A DNA stretch of 38,441 nt from positions 1 through 38,441 of the forward strand of contig CAAFXO010000026.1 of the NCBI GenBank assembly GCA_900766975.1, given 5' to 3'. Under the pieces are notes generated by a model. That model was given only the letters and a program-made list of their open reading frames with translations, had not been told where the DNA came from and did not search any database. Both the position numbers and the translations under genes were made by a program. Source of the DNA: Bacteroidales bacterium (GTDB lineage: Bacteria > Bacteroidota > Bacteroidia > Bacteroidales > Muribaculaceae). Positions 23,280-31,607 of this stretch are shown piece by piece. Each line of letters begins with the position of its first letter. The stretch's first letter is position 1.

Positions 23280-24077
23280 TTATATTTTTCTTAATTGCCA
23301 GAAAGTGACTGCTGCAGCGGCGGCTACGTTGAGGGAATCGACACCGTGATGCATAGGGATTTTGACGACGAGGTCGGCAGCTTGGATGATGTGTAGAGGG
23401 AGGCCGTCGCCTTCAGTTCCGAAGAAGAGTGCGATTTTGTCGATTTCTTGGAGTCGAGGGTCATCGAGGGTCATGACGTCATGTCGCAGGGCGAGAGCGG
23501 CAGTGGTGAAGCCGAGGTTATGGAGATCAGCCATCGGGTCGGGGGAGAGGGTCCAAGGGATGGTGAATACGGTGCCCATAGAGACACGGACGGCACGGCG
23601 GTTGAGGGGGTCGCAAGCATCGGCGGAGAGGATAACGGCGTCGACACCCATGGCAGAGGCGGAACGGAAGATGGCTCCGATATTGGTGGTGTCGGTGATG
23701 CTTTGGAGCACGGCCACAACGCGGGCGTTGCGGCTGATGTCGGCAACAGAGGGGAGAGTGGGACGGGGTATGGCGCAGAGGACACCTCGAGTGAGGGTAT
23801 AGCCGGTGATCGAGGCGAGGAGATCGCGCGAGCCGGTGTAGATGGTCATATCGGGGCATCGGGCGATGATATCGGCGGCGTCACCCACGATATGTCGGGG
23901 CTCGCAGAGCATGGCGAATGGCATGAAACCATGGTCGATGGCGACACGAATCACCTTGGGACTCTCGGCGATGAAAAAACCATGCTCTGCCTCGTGAAGC
24001 GAGCGGAGTTGCGCCTCGGTCATAGAGCCGAAGAGGCGGAGGATCTCATGGTTTGGATTGTCGATTTCTACTACCAT
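23280..24077 (-). CDS. SPOUT-family RNA 2'-O-methyltransferase (TrmH/SpoU), first copy
   Basis: The 265-residue protein has the three SpoU motifs: QSITDTTNIGAIFRSASAMG (motif 1), ALFFGTEGDGLP (motif 2) and IPMHHGVDSLNVAAAAAVTF (motif 3), which form the trefoil-knot S-adenosylmethionine site. The N-terminal part (to about 110) is a substrate-binding extension (HGFFIAESPKVIRVAIDHG). It methylates ribose in tRNA or rRNA; the target cannot be told. It ends directly against the GC-rich repeat block. The AlaX-type gene lies 13 bases upstream on the same strand, so the two are probably one transcript. Confidence 0.93.
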   Translation of the reverse strand: MVVEIDNPNHEILRLFGSMTEAQLRSLHEAEHGFFIAESPKVIRVAIDHGFMPFAMLCEPRHIVGDAADIIARCPDMTIYTGSRDLLASITGYTLTRGVLCAIPRPTLPSVADISRNARVVAVLQSITDTTNIGAIFRSASAMGVDAVILSADACDPLNRRAVRVSMGTVFTIPWTLSPDPMADLHNLGFTTAALALRHDVMTLDDPRLQEIDKIALFFGTEGDGLPLHIIQAADLVVKIPMHHGVDSLNVAAAAAVTFWQLRKI

Positions 24078-24090
24078 GGGGCCTTGGGAA

Positions 24091-24561
24091 TTAGGAATTA
24101 TTTTCGGAGAGTCTGAAGACTAATCTTTGGACGCCGTCATTGTATGAAGCGCTGGAGATGTAGAAGCGACCAATTTCGGCGGTATGTTTAACGTGTGCGC
24201 CGGCACAGAGACACTCATCATACTCGCCGATATGGACCACTCTCACCATATCGGAGGCATCATCGGGAAGACGACGGAGGTCAAAACGGGACTTCGCCTC
24301 CTCCTGAGATATAAACTCCTCGAAGACCTCGACGTCGGCGTCGATAACAGCGTTGACGAAAGCATTCAGTTCCTCGATCTGCTCCGTGGAGAGGGGCATG
24401 GGGAGGTGGTAGTCGAGTTTCGACTTTTTTCTTTCGACATGGGCTTTGAAAGCTCGGCCGCAGTTGAAACGGCGTGCCATTTCGCCGTTGAGGATATGTT
24501 CGGCGGAGTGCATGGGAGGGTACTCCTGCTTGTTGTGGGGGTTTAATTTTATCTCTTCCAT
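24091..24561 (-). CDS. AlaX-type trans-editing protein (alanyl-tRNA synthetase editing domain)
   Basis: The 156-residue protein is a free-standing second-additional-domain (SAD) protein related to the editing domain of alanyl- and threonyl-tRNA synthetases. It has the zinc motif HSAEH near residues 18-22 and the partner C-x3-H in ECLCAGAHV near 120. Such proteins hydrolyse mischarged aminoacyl-tRNA, most often Ser- or Gly-tRNA(Ala). I chose the start at 24561 (MEEIKLNPHNKQEYPPMHSA); the frame extends to 24633, but the upstream residues are Pro-rich and unlike the family. No synthetase catalytic domain is present, so it acts in trans. Confidence 0.82.
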   Translation of the reverse strand: MEEIKLNPHNKQEYPPMHSAEHILNGEMARRFNCGRAFKAHVERKKSKLDYHLPMPLSTEQIEELNAFVNAVIDADVEVFEEFISQEEAKSRFDLRRLPDDASDMVRVVHIGEYDECLCAGAHVKHTAEIGRFYISSASYNDGVQRLVFRLSENNS

Positions 24562-24766
24562 ATTATATTGTAACGGCGGAGGGGGCTTGGTTAGTATAGA
24601 AAAAATTTTTTGATTTATATAATAAATTGGCATTTTATTTGTTAAATATAAAGAGTAAACAAGTTTGCTCGGGTTGGATCTGCTATTGAAGGCATGGTTA
24701 AGTTCTTGATTATATGGCTTTTGAAGCTATGCGAGGACTTGGCTTATTGTCAGTGGTAGAGACATG

Positions 24767-24805
24767 GTGTGACACGTTTTGGCACAAAATGGCACACATG
24801 GCAAG
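24767..24805 (+). repeat. GTGTGACA / TGGCACA repeats in the rpoD leader
   Basis: GTGTGACAC (24767-24775) is followed by TGGCACAAAA (24780), TGGCACACA (24790) and TGGCAAG (24799), spaced by 10 and 9 bases. Both words also occur, in the same order, before dnaK at 17625-17756. The array ends 23 bases before the rpoD ATG. The rest of the gap 24562-24766 shows no gene. Confidence 0.85.
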
Positions 24806-24828
24806 ATCTGATAAATTAGAAAAAGGAC

Positions 24829-25689
24829 ATGAGACAATTAAAGATAACAAAATCAATTACAAATCGTGAGAGCGCATCGCTCGACAAGTATCTGCAGGAA
24901 ATAGGTCGCGAAGAGCTAATATCCGTAACCGAAGAGGTGGAATTGGCACAGCGAATAAAGAAAGGAGACCATGCAGCGCTCGAGAAGCTAACGAAGGCGA
25001 ACTTGCGATTCGTGGTGTCAGTAGCGAAGCAGTACCAGAACCAGGGATTGAGTCTACCGGACTTGATCAACGAAGGGAACTTGGGACTGATCAGAGCGGC
25101 ACAGAAATTTGATGAGACGAGAGGGTTTAAATTCATCTCCTATGCAGTGTGGTGGATACGTCAGTCGATCTTGCAGGCATTGGCTGAGCAATCTCGTATA
25201 GTAAGGTTACCCTTGAATCAGGTGGGCTCACTGAACAAGATCACGAAAGAGATGTCGCGATTTGAGCAGGAGAACGAGCGTCGGCCGAGCACAGAAGAGC
25301 TTGCCGAGCGCTTGGATATGCCTGTGGACAAGGTGTCGGACACTATCCAGGTGTCGGGGCGACATATCTCAGTGGATGCCCCCTTCGTGGAGGGTGAGGA
25401 CAACTCGTTGCTTGACGTACTGAACAATGAGGACAGCCCCATGGCAGATGCCAATCTCAATCAGGAGTCACTATCGAAAGAGGTGGACAGGGCATTGTGT
25501 CAGTTGTATGATCGCGAGCGCGATATCATCAAGATGTTCTTCGGCATCGGGTGTCAGGAGATGACACTTGAGGAGATCGGCATCAAGTTTGATTTGACAC
25601 GCGAGCGCGTGCGTCAGATCAAGGAGAAGGCGATCAGACGCCTTAAGGGACAGAAAAGCAAGTTGCTGAAGAGCTATCTTGGAGAATAA
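24829..25689 (+). CDS. rpoD: Primary RNA polymerase sigma factor (RpoD, Bacteroidota type)
   Basis: At 286 residues this is the short vegetative sigma factor of Bacteroidota, which recognises TTTG/TAnnTTTG promoters and lacks region 1.1. Region 1.2 begins at SLDKYLQEIGREELISVTEE, and region 2 contains KFISYAVWWIRQSILQALAE. Regions 3 and 4 follow, with the DNA-binding helix LTRERVRQIKEKAIRRLKG near the end. It is preceded by TGGCACA repeats shared with the dnaK leader and appears to be monocistronic. Confidence 0.97.
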   Translation: MRQLKITKSITNRESASLDKYLQEIGREELISVTEEVELAQRIKKGDHAALEKLTKANLRFVVSVAKQYQNQGLSLPDLINEGNLGLIRAAQKFDETRGFKFISYAVWWIRQSILQALAEQSRIVRLPLNQVGSLNKITKEMSRFEQENERRPSTEELAERLDMPVDKVSDTIQVSGRHISVDAPFVEGEDNSLLDVLNNEDSPMADANLNQESLSKEVDRALCQLYDRERDIIKMFFGIGCQEMTLEEIGIKFDLTRERVRQIKEKAIRRLKGQKSKLLKSYLGE

Positions 25690-25738
25690 GAACGGCTCTA
25701 AATTATTAGCCCATGGTGGAGATATGGATAAAAAATCT

Positions 25739-25746
25739 TATCTTTG
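25739..25746 (+). promoter_or_regulatory. Candidate -7 element for the M3 peptidase gene
   Basis: TATCTTTG matches TAnnTTTG exactly, about 143 bases before the ATG at 25889. There is no good -33 TTTG. Confidence 0.45.
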
Positions 25747-25888
25747 CCGTGGGTATTTTTTTCAAGGAGGGGAGTCGGGATTGGAATAGGCTCCGGGAGG
25801 CATGGATGGATTGGTTTTTGACGGGGAGTCAGGATGGACCGGAATGGGATGCCATGAAAACCGAAAATATATTAAACCATAAAACATA

Positions 25889-28030
25889 ATGAAAAGAAAC
25901 TTTATTAATTGTATTGCTATCACAACTATTATGACAATAGCACCTGCAATCGAGACATCGGCAACGAACCCACTGATCAGCGGTTCGGAAGCCCCCTACG
26001 GCACAATGCCCTTCAGCCATCTCACCGCAGCCGACTATGAGGCGGGAGTATTGGAAGGCATTAAGTTGCACAGTCAAGAGATCGAAGCGATCTGCAGCCA
26101 AACAGAGACACCGACATTCGCCAACACGATCGTGGCATTCGATCGCAGCGGCGAGGTGGCGAATCGTTCGATGTTGGCACTTCACAATTTGGAGAGTGCC
26201 TTGGGCGACACAGCGCTGATGAATGCAATCACCAAGCTTACCCCCATCATCTCCGAGCATAGCAACAACATCGTGCTCAACGAGCGTCTCTATGAGCGCA
26301 TCAAGTATGTATATGACCACCGCATGGAGGATAAGAGTCTTACCGGCGAAGACCTCCGTCTTATCGAGAAGACCTATAGAGGATTCGCACACTCGGGAGC
26401 TAATCTCAAAGGAGAAGATCGCGAGAAATATCGCAGATTGTCAGCCGAGCTTTCCGATCTTGGAGTTAGATTTTCGCAGAATGTCACCAACGGCATGAGC
26501 GATCCTCAGCGCCGCATGTGGCTGAAAGAGTCAGACCTTGCCGGCATCCCCGAGTCGATCAAGAAGGCATATCGTGCGGCAGCTGCCGAGGTGCTTGCCC
26601 AGGAGGGTAAGAGCGACGATGGCACATTCTATTTGGTGACCATCTATCGTCCGAGCTATTCACCCTTCATGACCTACTCCGAGCGTCGCGACCTTCGCAA
26701 GCAACTATTTGAGCTCAACGGCTCGAAGAACACTGCCGGCGCATATGACAACACTCAGATACTCAAAGACATCGCCAACGTTCGATTGGAGATCGCTCAG
26801 TTGATGGGATGCAAGAGCTATGCAGAATATAGCCTCGAAGAGACTATGGCGAAGACACCCGCCACAGTGATGGACTTCTTGGAGAGCCTTCGTCAGGCCT
26901 ACACCGAGCCTATGCGCAAAGAGATCGCTGAGATCGAAGAATTTGCCCGTCAGAGCGAGGGTGCAGACTTCAAGTTGGAGGCATGGGACTATGGCTACTG
27001 GTCAGAGCGTCTCAAGAAAGAGCGATACTCCTTCAACGCCGAAGACTTGAAGCCCTACTTCGAGCTTAACAGCACGATCAAGGGAGTGTTCGGACTTGCG
27101 ACCAAGCTCTATGGCTACACCTTCAAAGAATCGACAGCCATCGAGAAATATCACCCCGACGTGAGAGTATATGAGGTGTATAAGAGCTCAGGCGAAGTGT
27201 TGGGTATCCTCTACTCCGACTTCTTCTATCGTCCCGGCAAGCGTCCCGGTGCATGGATGACCGAATTCCGCACCGAGAGCAAGACCGACGACGGCAAGAA
27301 GATCCTCCCTTTGATATCGATCGTGTGCAACTTCTCGAAGCCTGTGGGCAAAGAGGCAGTATTGCTGACCGCCGAAGAGGTAGAGACCTTCCTCCACGAG
27401 TTCGGACATGCACTTCATGGGCTATCTGCAGAGGCAAAATATCAGTCGCTCAGCGGCACGAACGTAGACCATGACTTCGTAGAGTTATTCTCGCAATTCA
27501 ACGAAAACTACCTCACCCGCAAAGAATACTTGGATGGTTTCGCACGTCACTACAAGACCGGCAAGAAGATTCCGACCGAGCTTCTCAACAACTTCGTCAG
27601 ATCAGCTCAATATGGAGCAGCCTACAGCACGATGCGTCAGCTCTCGTTCGGCTATCTTGATATGAACTATCACAGCATCACCACTCCCCTACGCGCCTCA
27701 GCTGATGTAGAGGACTTCGAGGCCAAAGCCATCGAGCCGGTGAAGGTATTCGAGCCGGTGGCAGGCAGCTTTATTTCACCCTCCTTCAGTCATATCTTCG
27801 CCGGCGGGTATGCCGCAGGCTACTATGGCTACAAATGGGCGGAAGAACTTGATGCCGATGCCTTCAAGGCGTTCAAAGAGAGCGGCAACATCTTCGACAA
27901 GAAGACGGCATCGAAATTCCTGAAGATGCTTCAATCGGGCGACACAGTCGATGCTATGGATCTCTATGTAGAGTTCCGGGGCAAGAAGCCGACCGTAGAT
28001 GCACTTTTGGAACGCGACGGTATAAAATAA
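25889..28030 (+). CDS. dcp: M3-family metallopeptidase, probable peptidyl-dipeptidase Dcp
   Basis: The 713-residue protein has an N-terminal signal-like segment (MKRNFINCIAITTIMTIAPA), so it is probably periplasmic or lipid-free exported. The zinc site is FLHEFGHALHGLSAEA near residue 505-520 (HExxH-type motif written HEFGH), with the third ligand Glu downstream in HDFVELFSQFNENYL. The large helical body and the C-terminal block FSHIFAGGYAAGYYGYKWAE are typical of Dcp/oligopeptidase A-like enzymes. It would remove dipeptides from peptide C-termini in the periplasm. Confidence 0.93.
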   Translation: MKRNFINCIAITTIMTIAPAIETSATNPLISGSEAPYGTMPFSHLTAADYEAGVLEGIKLHSQEIEAICSQTETPTFANTIVAFDRSGEVANRSMLALHNLESALGDTALMNAITKLTPIISEHSNNIVLNERLYERIKYVYDHRMEDKSLTGEDLRLIEKTYRGFAHSGANLKGEDREKYRRLSAELSDLGVRFSQNVTNGMSDPQRRMWLKESDLAGIPESIKKAYRAAAAEVLAQEGKSDDGTFYLVTIYRPSYSPFMTYSERRDLRKQLFELNGSKNTAGAYDNTQILKDIANVRLEIAQLMGCKSYAEYSLEETMAKTPATVMDFLESLRQAYTEPMRKEIAEIEEFARQSEGADFKLEAWDYGYWSERLKKERYSFNAEDLKPYFELNSTIKGVFGLATKLYGYTFKESTAIEKYHPDVRVYEVYKSSGEVLGILYSDFFYRPGKRPGAWMTEFRTESKTDDGKKILPLISIVCNFSKPVGKEAVLLTAEEVETFLHEFGHALHGLSAEAKYQSLSGTNVDHDFVELFSQFNENYLTRKEYLDGFARHYKTGKKIPTELLNNFVRSAQYGAAYSTMRQLSFGYLDMNYHSITTPLRASADVEDFEAKAIEPVKVFEPVAGSFISPSFSHIFAGGYAAGYYGYKWAEELDADAFKAFKESGNIFDKKTASKFLKMLQSGDTVDAMDLYVEFRGKKPTVDALLERDGIK

Positions 28031-28039
28031 AAAAAACTA

Positions 28040-28075
28040 AAGAGGGGCGCGTTCCGAATAAGGAGCGCGCTTCTT
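28040..28075 (+). terminator. Possible terminator after the M3 peptidase gene
   Basis: AAGAGG and CGCGTTCC pair with GGAGCGCG and CTTCTT, with a two-G bulge and a five-base loop. There is no T-run after the stem, so it may be weak and allow read-through into nadC. Confidence 0.55.
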
Positions 28076-28099
28076 GTAAATAAAACAAACGAGATAAAG

Positions 28100-28948
28100 A
28101 TGAAAACGAAAGAAGAACTGATCGACCAGTTGCTCGACTTGGCCTTTGCTGAAGATTTGGGCGATGGCGATCACACCACCCTCTCCACCATCCCGGCGGA
28201 AGCACGCGGCAAGAGTCGTCTGATCATCAAAGAGGATGGTATCATAGCGGGCGTCGACGTGGCTCGTATGGTATTGGCAAAAGTAGACCCTGACTTGAAG
28301 ATGGAGACATATATCGAAGATGGGGCTGCAGTGAAGAAAGGCGACATCGCCTTCGAAGTGGAGGGAAGTATACGCTCACTGCTGATAGCAGAGCGAACGA
28401 TGCTCAACATCATGCAGCGCATGAGCGGCGTGGCGACGATGACGGCACGCTACCAGCACGAGCTTGAGGGGCTCCACACGCGCGTCTTGGATACGCGCAA
28501 GACCACACCCGGCATGCGCATGCTCGAGAAAGATGCCGTGAAGATCGGCGGGGGCACCAACCACCGCATCGGCCTCTTCGACATGATTCTGATCAAAGAC
28601 AACCATATCGACTTCGCGGGAGGCTTGGAGAAGGCCATCGATCGCGCCAACGAATATTGTCGCGAGAAGGGAAAAGACCTGAAGATCGAAGTGGAAGTCA
28701 GGAGCCTTGATGACATCCGCAGAGTGATGGAGCATGGGGGTGTGGACCGTATCATGTTCGACAACTTCACTCCCGAGTTGACGCGCCAGGCAGTGGCACT
28801 GGTCGGAGGGAAATATGAGACAGAATCCTCCGGAGGCATTACCATAGACAATCTGCGCGCCTACGGCGAGGCAGGAGTCGACTTCATCTCGGTCGGTGCG
28901 CTGACCCACAGCGTCAAAGGTCTCGACATGAGTTTCAAAGCAGTATAA
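28100..28948 (+). CDS. nadC: Nicotinate-nucleotide pyrophosphorylase (carboxylating)
   Basis: NadC converts quinolinate and PRPP to nicotinate mononucleotide, a step of de novo NAD synthesis. The 282-residue sequence has the expected N-terminal domain (FAEDLGDGDHTTLS) and barrel core: LNIMQRMSGVATMT, LDTRKTTPGMRMLEKDAVKI and GGGTNHRIGLFDMILIKDNH, all substrate-binding. It ends with GGITIDNLRAYGEAGVDFIS. Length is standard. nadA and nadB are not in the window. Confidence 0.97.
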   Translation: MKTKEELIDQLLDLAFAEDLGDGDHTTLSTIPAEARGKSRLIIKEDGIIAGVDVARMVLAKVDPDLKMETYIEDGAAVKKGDIAFEVEGSIRSLLIAERTMLNIMQRMSGVATMTARYQHELEGLHTRVLDTRKTTPGMRMLEKDAVKIGGGTNHRIGLFDMILIKDNHIDFAGGLEKAIDRANEYCREKGKDLKIEVEVRSLDDIRRVMEHGGVDRIMFDNFTPELTRQAVALVGGKYETESSGGITIDNLRAYGEAGVDFISVGALTHSVKGLDMSFKAV

Positions 28949-28961
28949 TGCACTTTTTATA

Positions 28962-29007
28962 CGATCGGCATAGCCTCCTCTTCGAGTAGCTATGCCGATC
29001 GCTTTTA
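28962..29007 (+). terminator. nadC terminator
   Basis: CGATCGGCATAGC and GCTATGCCGATCG form a perfect 13-bp stem with a 14-base loop, followed by CTTTTATT. Confidence 0.9.
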
Positions 29008-29016
29008 TTATCTACT

Positions 29017-29424
29017 ATGAGCAGACGAGAACAAAATGGAGAGCAGGGTCGCGAGAATCGCGAATGGGGCCAGGATGCGGAGCAGATTGCGGCGGAATAC
29101 TTACTGAAAGAGGGGTATACTATCCGCGAGCGCAACTGGCGGATGGGGAAGTATGAGATCGACTTGATCCTCGAGAAGGATAATACGATAGTCTTCGTGG
29201 AGGTTAAGGCACGGCGTGGCGACAACATCGCGCCGGTGGATGCAGTGGACTTGCGGAAGCAGCAGCGGACAGTACGCGCCGGGGATGCCTACTTGCGGAT
29301 GATACCGATGATGTATTCCTATCGCTTTGACATCGTGGCGATTACGGGAACACCGGATAGCTACACGTTAGAGCATCTGGAAGAGGCGTTCACGCCTCAA
29401 GTGAATGGAGGGAGGCGGTATTAG
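29017..29424 (+). CDS. YraN family (UPF0102) endonuclease-like protein
   Basis: A 135-residue protein with the UPF0102 pattern: GQDAEQIAAEYLLKEGYTIR, ERNWRMGKYEIDLI and VFVEVKARRG. The Asp and the E-x-K give a PD-(D/E)XK nuclease-like active site, related in fold to Holliday-junction resolvases, but no reaction has been firmly assigned to the family. The first 15 residues are polar and variable. It is preceded by the nadC terminator, with only 10 bases between them, and followed by a repeat copy. Confidence 0.9.
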   Translation: MSRREQNGEQGRENREWGQDAEQIAAEYLLKEGYTIRERNWRMGKYEIDLILEKDNTIVFVEVKARRGDNIAPVDAVDLRKQQRTVRAGDAYLRMIPMMYSYRFDIVAITGTPDSYTLEHLEEAFTPQVNGGRRY

Positions 29425-29502
29425 GGAAAAGCTCGCTACGCTCGCCACCCGAAGAGAAAAGCGCTCCGCGCGGGGATAGATGGTGACACCCGATGAGAAA
29501 AG
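29424..29502 (+). repeat. Dispersed CACCCGAAGA repeat, copy C
   Basis: Starts at the yraN stop codon. GCTCGCTACGCTCGC, CACCCGAAGAGAAAAGCGCT and CCGCGCGGGG are followed by a degenerate second module (GACACCCGATGAGAAAAG). No terminator hairpin follows; the convergent methyltransferase stops 19 bases later. Confidence 0.85.
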
Positions 29503-29520
29503 AGGGGAAGACAGCTGAAA

Positions 29521-30324
29521 TTAGCGGTGGGCTTGGAAATGGGATAGGGTTATGGCTGTGGCTATGGCTACGTTGAGCGACTCACTGTGGTCGGCATCAG
29601 CAGGGGGGATGAGCAGGGGGTGTGAGATGCGGGCACGGATGGCGGGGGAAATGCCGTTGCCTTCGTTGCCCATCACGATGAAGCCATGGTCGGGGAGAGT
29701 CGCCTTGTAGATGTTTTCGCCATCGAGCATCATGCCGCATACGGGCATGTCGGGGTTGGCGGCGAAGAGCTCTTGCAGGTCGCAATAATGCACACCGACA
29801 TGAGCTATCGAGCCCATGGTGGAGATGACGGTTTTGGGGTTGAAGATGTCGACAGTGTCTCGGGATGCGAAGATATGTTTGATGCCAAACCAGTGGCAGG
29901 TGCGGATGATCGTGCCGAGGTTGCCGGGGTCTTGGATTGCGTCGAGCACGACGTAGAGACGGCGTGGGAGGTCAGCGAAAGAGAAGTCATCGACCGGGAG
30001 GCGATAAATCGCCATCACCGACGGGGGCGTCGAGAGGCTCGAGAGGCGACGCATCGTGGCTTGGTCTACAGAATAGAGAGCCGTGGGGAGAGTATCACCC
30101 GAAGAGAAACCGGCTGCGCTCACCGGGGAGGGAGTATCACCCGAAGAGAAACTGAGGCGCGATGGGTCGTAGTCTTCGAGGTGGATTATTGCGACTGGGT
30201 CGAAGACCGGGAGGGTGTCGACGACAGACTTCTCCCCTTCGACAGCGAAAAGGGAGTGTTTACGGCGCATTTTGGCGGTGCCAAGCGACGAAAATATAGC
30301 TAATTTTGACTTGGAAAGTAACAT
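29521..30324 (-). CDS. SPOUT-family RNA methyltransferase, second copy, with repeat-derived insertion
   Basis: This 267-residue protein has SpoU motifs LDAIQDPGNLGTIIRTCHWF, FIVMGNEGNGISP and IPPADADHSESLNVAIATAI, so it is a SAM-dependent rRNA or tRNA ribose methyltransferase, not closely like the one at 23280. The start at 30324 (MLLSKSKLAIFSSLGTAKMR) follows the usual family opening; the frame to 30378 adds a stretch that crosses a MITE-end sequence. At residues about 58-79, in the linker between the N-terminal and catalytic domains, the peptide FSSGDT occurs twice at a 14-residue distance. This segment is encoded by a copy of the CACCCGAAGA repeat (30091-30152). Confidence 0.92.
   Translation of the reverse strand: MLLSKSKLAIFSSLGTAKMRRKHSLFAVEGEKSVVDTLPVFDPVAIIHLEDYDPSRLSFSSGDTPSPVSAAGFSSGDTLPTALYSVDQATMRRLSSLSTPPSVMAIYRLPVDDFSFADLPRRLYVVLDAIQDPGNLGTIIRTCHWFGIKHIFASRDTVDIFNPKTVISTMGSIAHVGVHYCDLQELFAANPDMPVCGMMLDGENIYKATLPDHGFIVMGNEGNGISPAIRARISHPLLIPPADADHSESLNVAIATAITLSHFQAHR
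30091..30152 (+). repeat. CACCCGAAGA repeat copy inside a coding sequence
   Basis: The 20-base word AGTATCACCCGAAGAGAAAC is present at 30091-30110 and again at 30133-30152. They are 42 bases (14 codons) apart, so the minus-strand reading frame is kept. The orientation relative to the window is the same as the intergenic copies. Confidence 0.92.
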
Positions 30325-30333
30325 ATCTAAAAA

Positions 30334-30352
30334 CTTAGAGCTCGTTCCTAAA
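30334..30352. repeat. Partial MITE-end sequence
   Basis: CTTAGAGCTCGTTCCTAAA differs from the TTAGAGCGCGTTCCTTAAA end by one substitution and one deletion. It lies 10 bases upstream of the methyltransferase start codon. Confidence 0.6.
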
Positions 30353-30417
30353 CGCGAAGATAACACTTTTTTGAGCAAAAAATCACTAAAACAGGGGAAT
30401 AATTCAAAAATAAATTG

Positions 30418-30425
30418 TAATTTTG
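30418..30425 (+). promoter_or_regulatory. Candidate -7 element for nfo
   Basis: TAATTTTG matches TAnnTTTG and lies 41 bases before the nfo ATG. No -33 TTTG at normal spacing. Confidence 0.4.
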
Positions 30426-30466
30426 GGGAAAGAACTGTTTAAAAGAGTCGGAACTAACTTAAAATA

Positions 30467-31315
30467 ATGGCAAAATATATAGGAGCACATGTAAGCGCGG
30501 CGGGGGGAGTACAGAACACGCCCCTTGAGGCGGCGAAGATCGGGGCGAAAGCCTTTGCGCTCTTCACCGGGTTCAGCAACCGCTGGACGTCGAAGCCGAT
30601 CAGCGCAGAGCGCGCCGAGCAGTTTAAAGAGAACTGTCGGGTGCATGGCTATGAGCCGTCGGTGATCTTGCCCCACGACAACTTTCTGATCAACTTGGGG
30701 AGTCCGGATGAGCAGAAATTGGCTACATCACGGAAATCCTTCTTAGAGGAGATGCAGCGTTGCGAGGCGTTGGGGCTTACGATGCTGAACTTTCACCCCG
30801 GGAGTCACTTGGGACAGATGAGTGAGGAGGCCTGCTTAGACCGCATAGCTGAGAGTATCAACTTGACCCTCGAAGCGACATCGGGAGTAACGGCAGTGTT
30901 GGAATCGACGGCAGGCCAGGGGACTAATCTTGGTTTTCGGTTTGAGCACTTGGCTCATATCATCGACAAGGTTGAAGACAAGAGCCGCATCGGAGTGTGT
31001 ATCGACACATGTCACAGTCACTCTGCGGGCTATGACTTGGCGACGGAAGATGGATACCGGGAGACTTGGGAAGCCTTCGACCGAATCATCGGCGGGCACT
31101 ACCTGCGGGCTGTTCATCTTAACGACAACAAGCGGACGTTAGGCTCGCGAGTCGACCGGCACGAGCTGATCGGGAAGGGGTCGCTTGGGGAGGAGTTCTT
31201 CAGGCGACTTGTGAATGACCCGCGTTTTGAGGAAGTGCCGTTGGTGCTTGAGACGCCCGATCCGAGTCGCTGGCCGGAGGAGATCGCTTGGCTCTACTCC
31301 ATCCAGGAGAAATAG
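30467..31315 (+). CDS. nfo: Endonuclease IV (AP endonuclease family 2)
   Basis: Nfo cleaves DNA 5' to abasic sites in base excision repair. The 282-residue sequence has all metal-site motifs of the TIM-barrel family: GAHVSAAGG, LPHDNFLINLG, NFHPGSHLG, VLESTAGQGTNLG, GVCIDTCHSHSAGYD, HLNDNKRTLGSRVDRHELIG and LETPD. Length is normal. It is flanked upstream by the divergent methyltransferase and downstream by the longest copy of the dispersed repeat. Confidence 0.97.
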   Translation: MAKYIGAHVSAAGGVQNTPLEAAKIGAKAFALFTGFSNRWTSKPISAERAEQFKENCRVHGYEPSVILPHDNFLINLGSPDEQKLATSRKSFLEEMQRCEALGLTMLNFHPGSHLGQMSEEACLDRIAESINLTLEATSGVTAVLESTAGQGTNLGFRFEHLAHIIDKVEDKSRIGVCIDTCHSHSAGYDLATEDGYRETWEAFDRIIGGHYLRAVHLNDNKRTLGSRVDRHELIGKGSLGEEFFRRLVNDPRFEEVPLVLETPDPSRWPEEIAWLYSIQEK

Positions 31316-31338
31316 GCTCGCAGAGGCGGGGCTAAAAG

Positions 31339-31513
31339 GGGAAAAGCTCGCTACGCTCGCCACCCGAAGACAAAAGCGCTCTGCGCAGGATGGGACGGTA
31401 ACACCCAAAGACAAACTGCTTTGCACAGGGATAGAGGATGACACCCGAAGACAAAAGCGCTCCGCGCGGGATGAGACAGTAACACCCAAAGACAAACTGC
31501 TTTGCACAGGGAG
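31339..31513 (+). repeat. Dispersed CACCCGAAGA repeat, copy D (multi-unit)
   Basis: This is the longest copy. One GCTCGCTACGCTCGC/CACCCGAAGACAAAAGCGCT unit is followed by ACACCCAAAGACAAACTGCT, then ACACCCGAAGACAAAAGCGC, then ACACCCAAAGACAAACTGCT again. The two unit types (ending GCGCTCCGCGCGGG and TGCTTTGCACAGGG) thus alternate. A plus-strand reading frame through it translates to recurring basic peptides, but I regard that as a by-product. No terminator is visible before the transporter gene. Confidence 0.88.
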
Positions 31514-31582
31514 AGGGAACGGGGTGATAAAAGAGATAGGAAGAGAGAAAAAAGGGGGTGATGGAGATGGGATTTGATGCGT

Positions 31583-31590
31583 TAATTTTG
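31583..31590 (+). promoter_or_regulatory. Candidate -7 element for the MFS gene
   Basis: TAATTTTG matches TAnnTTTG, 17 bases before the ATG at 31608. A -33 element is not evident, and the short leader makes this tentative. Confidence 0.35.
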
Positions 31591-31607
31591 AAACTAATAT
31601 CAAATAT

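Noticed and set aside
23026..23349. A 107-codon Arg/Glu-rich frame in the GC-rich block.
   Set aside because: Low-complexity translation of the tandem array that runs into the methyltransferase gene on the opposite strand.
24780..24805. A sigma-54 type promoter (TGGCAC-N5-TTGC) before rpoD.
   Set aside because: The TGGCAC words recur as direct repeats with no TTGC partner at the required spacing.
31215..31577. A 120-codon plus-strand frame with recurring basic peptides.
   Set aside because: It overlaps the end of nfo in another frame and then only translates the dispersed repeat; start and codon pattern are not gene-like.
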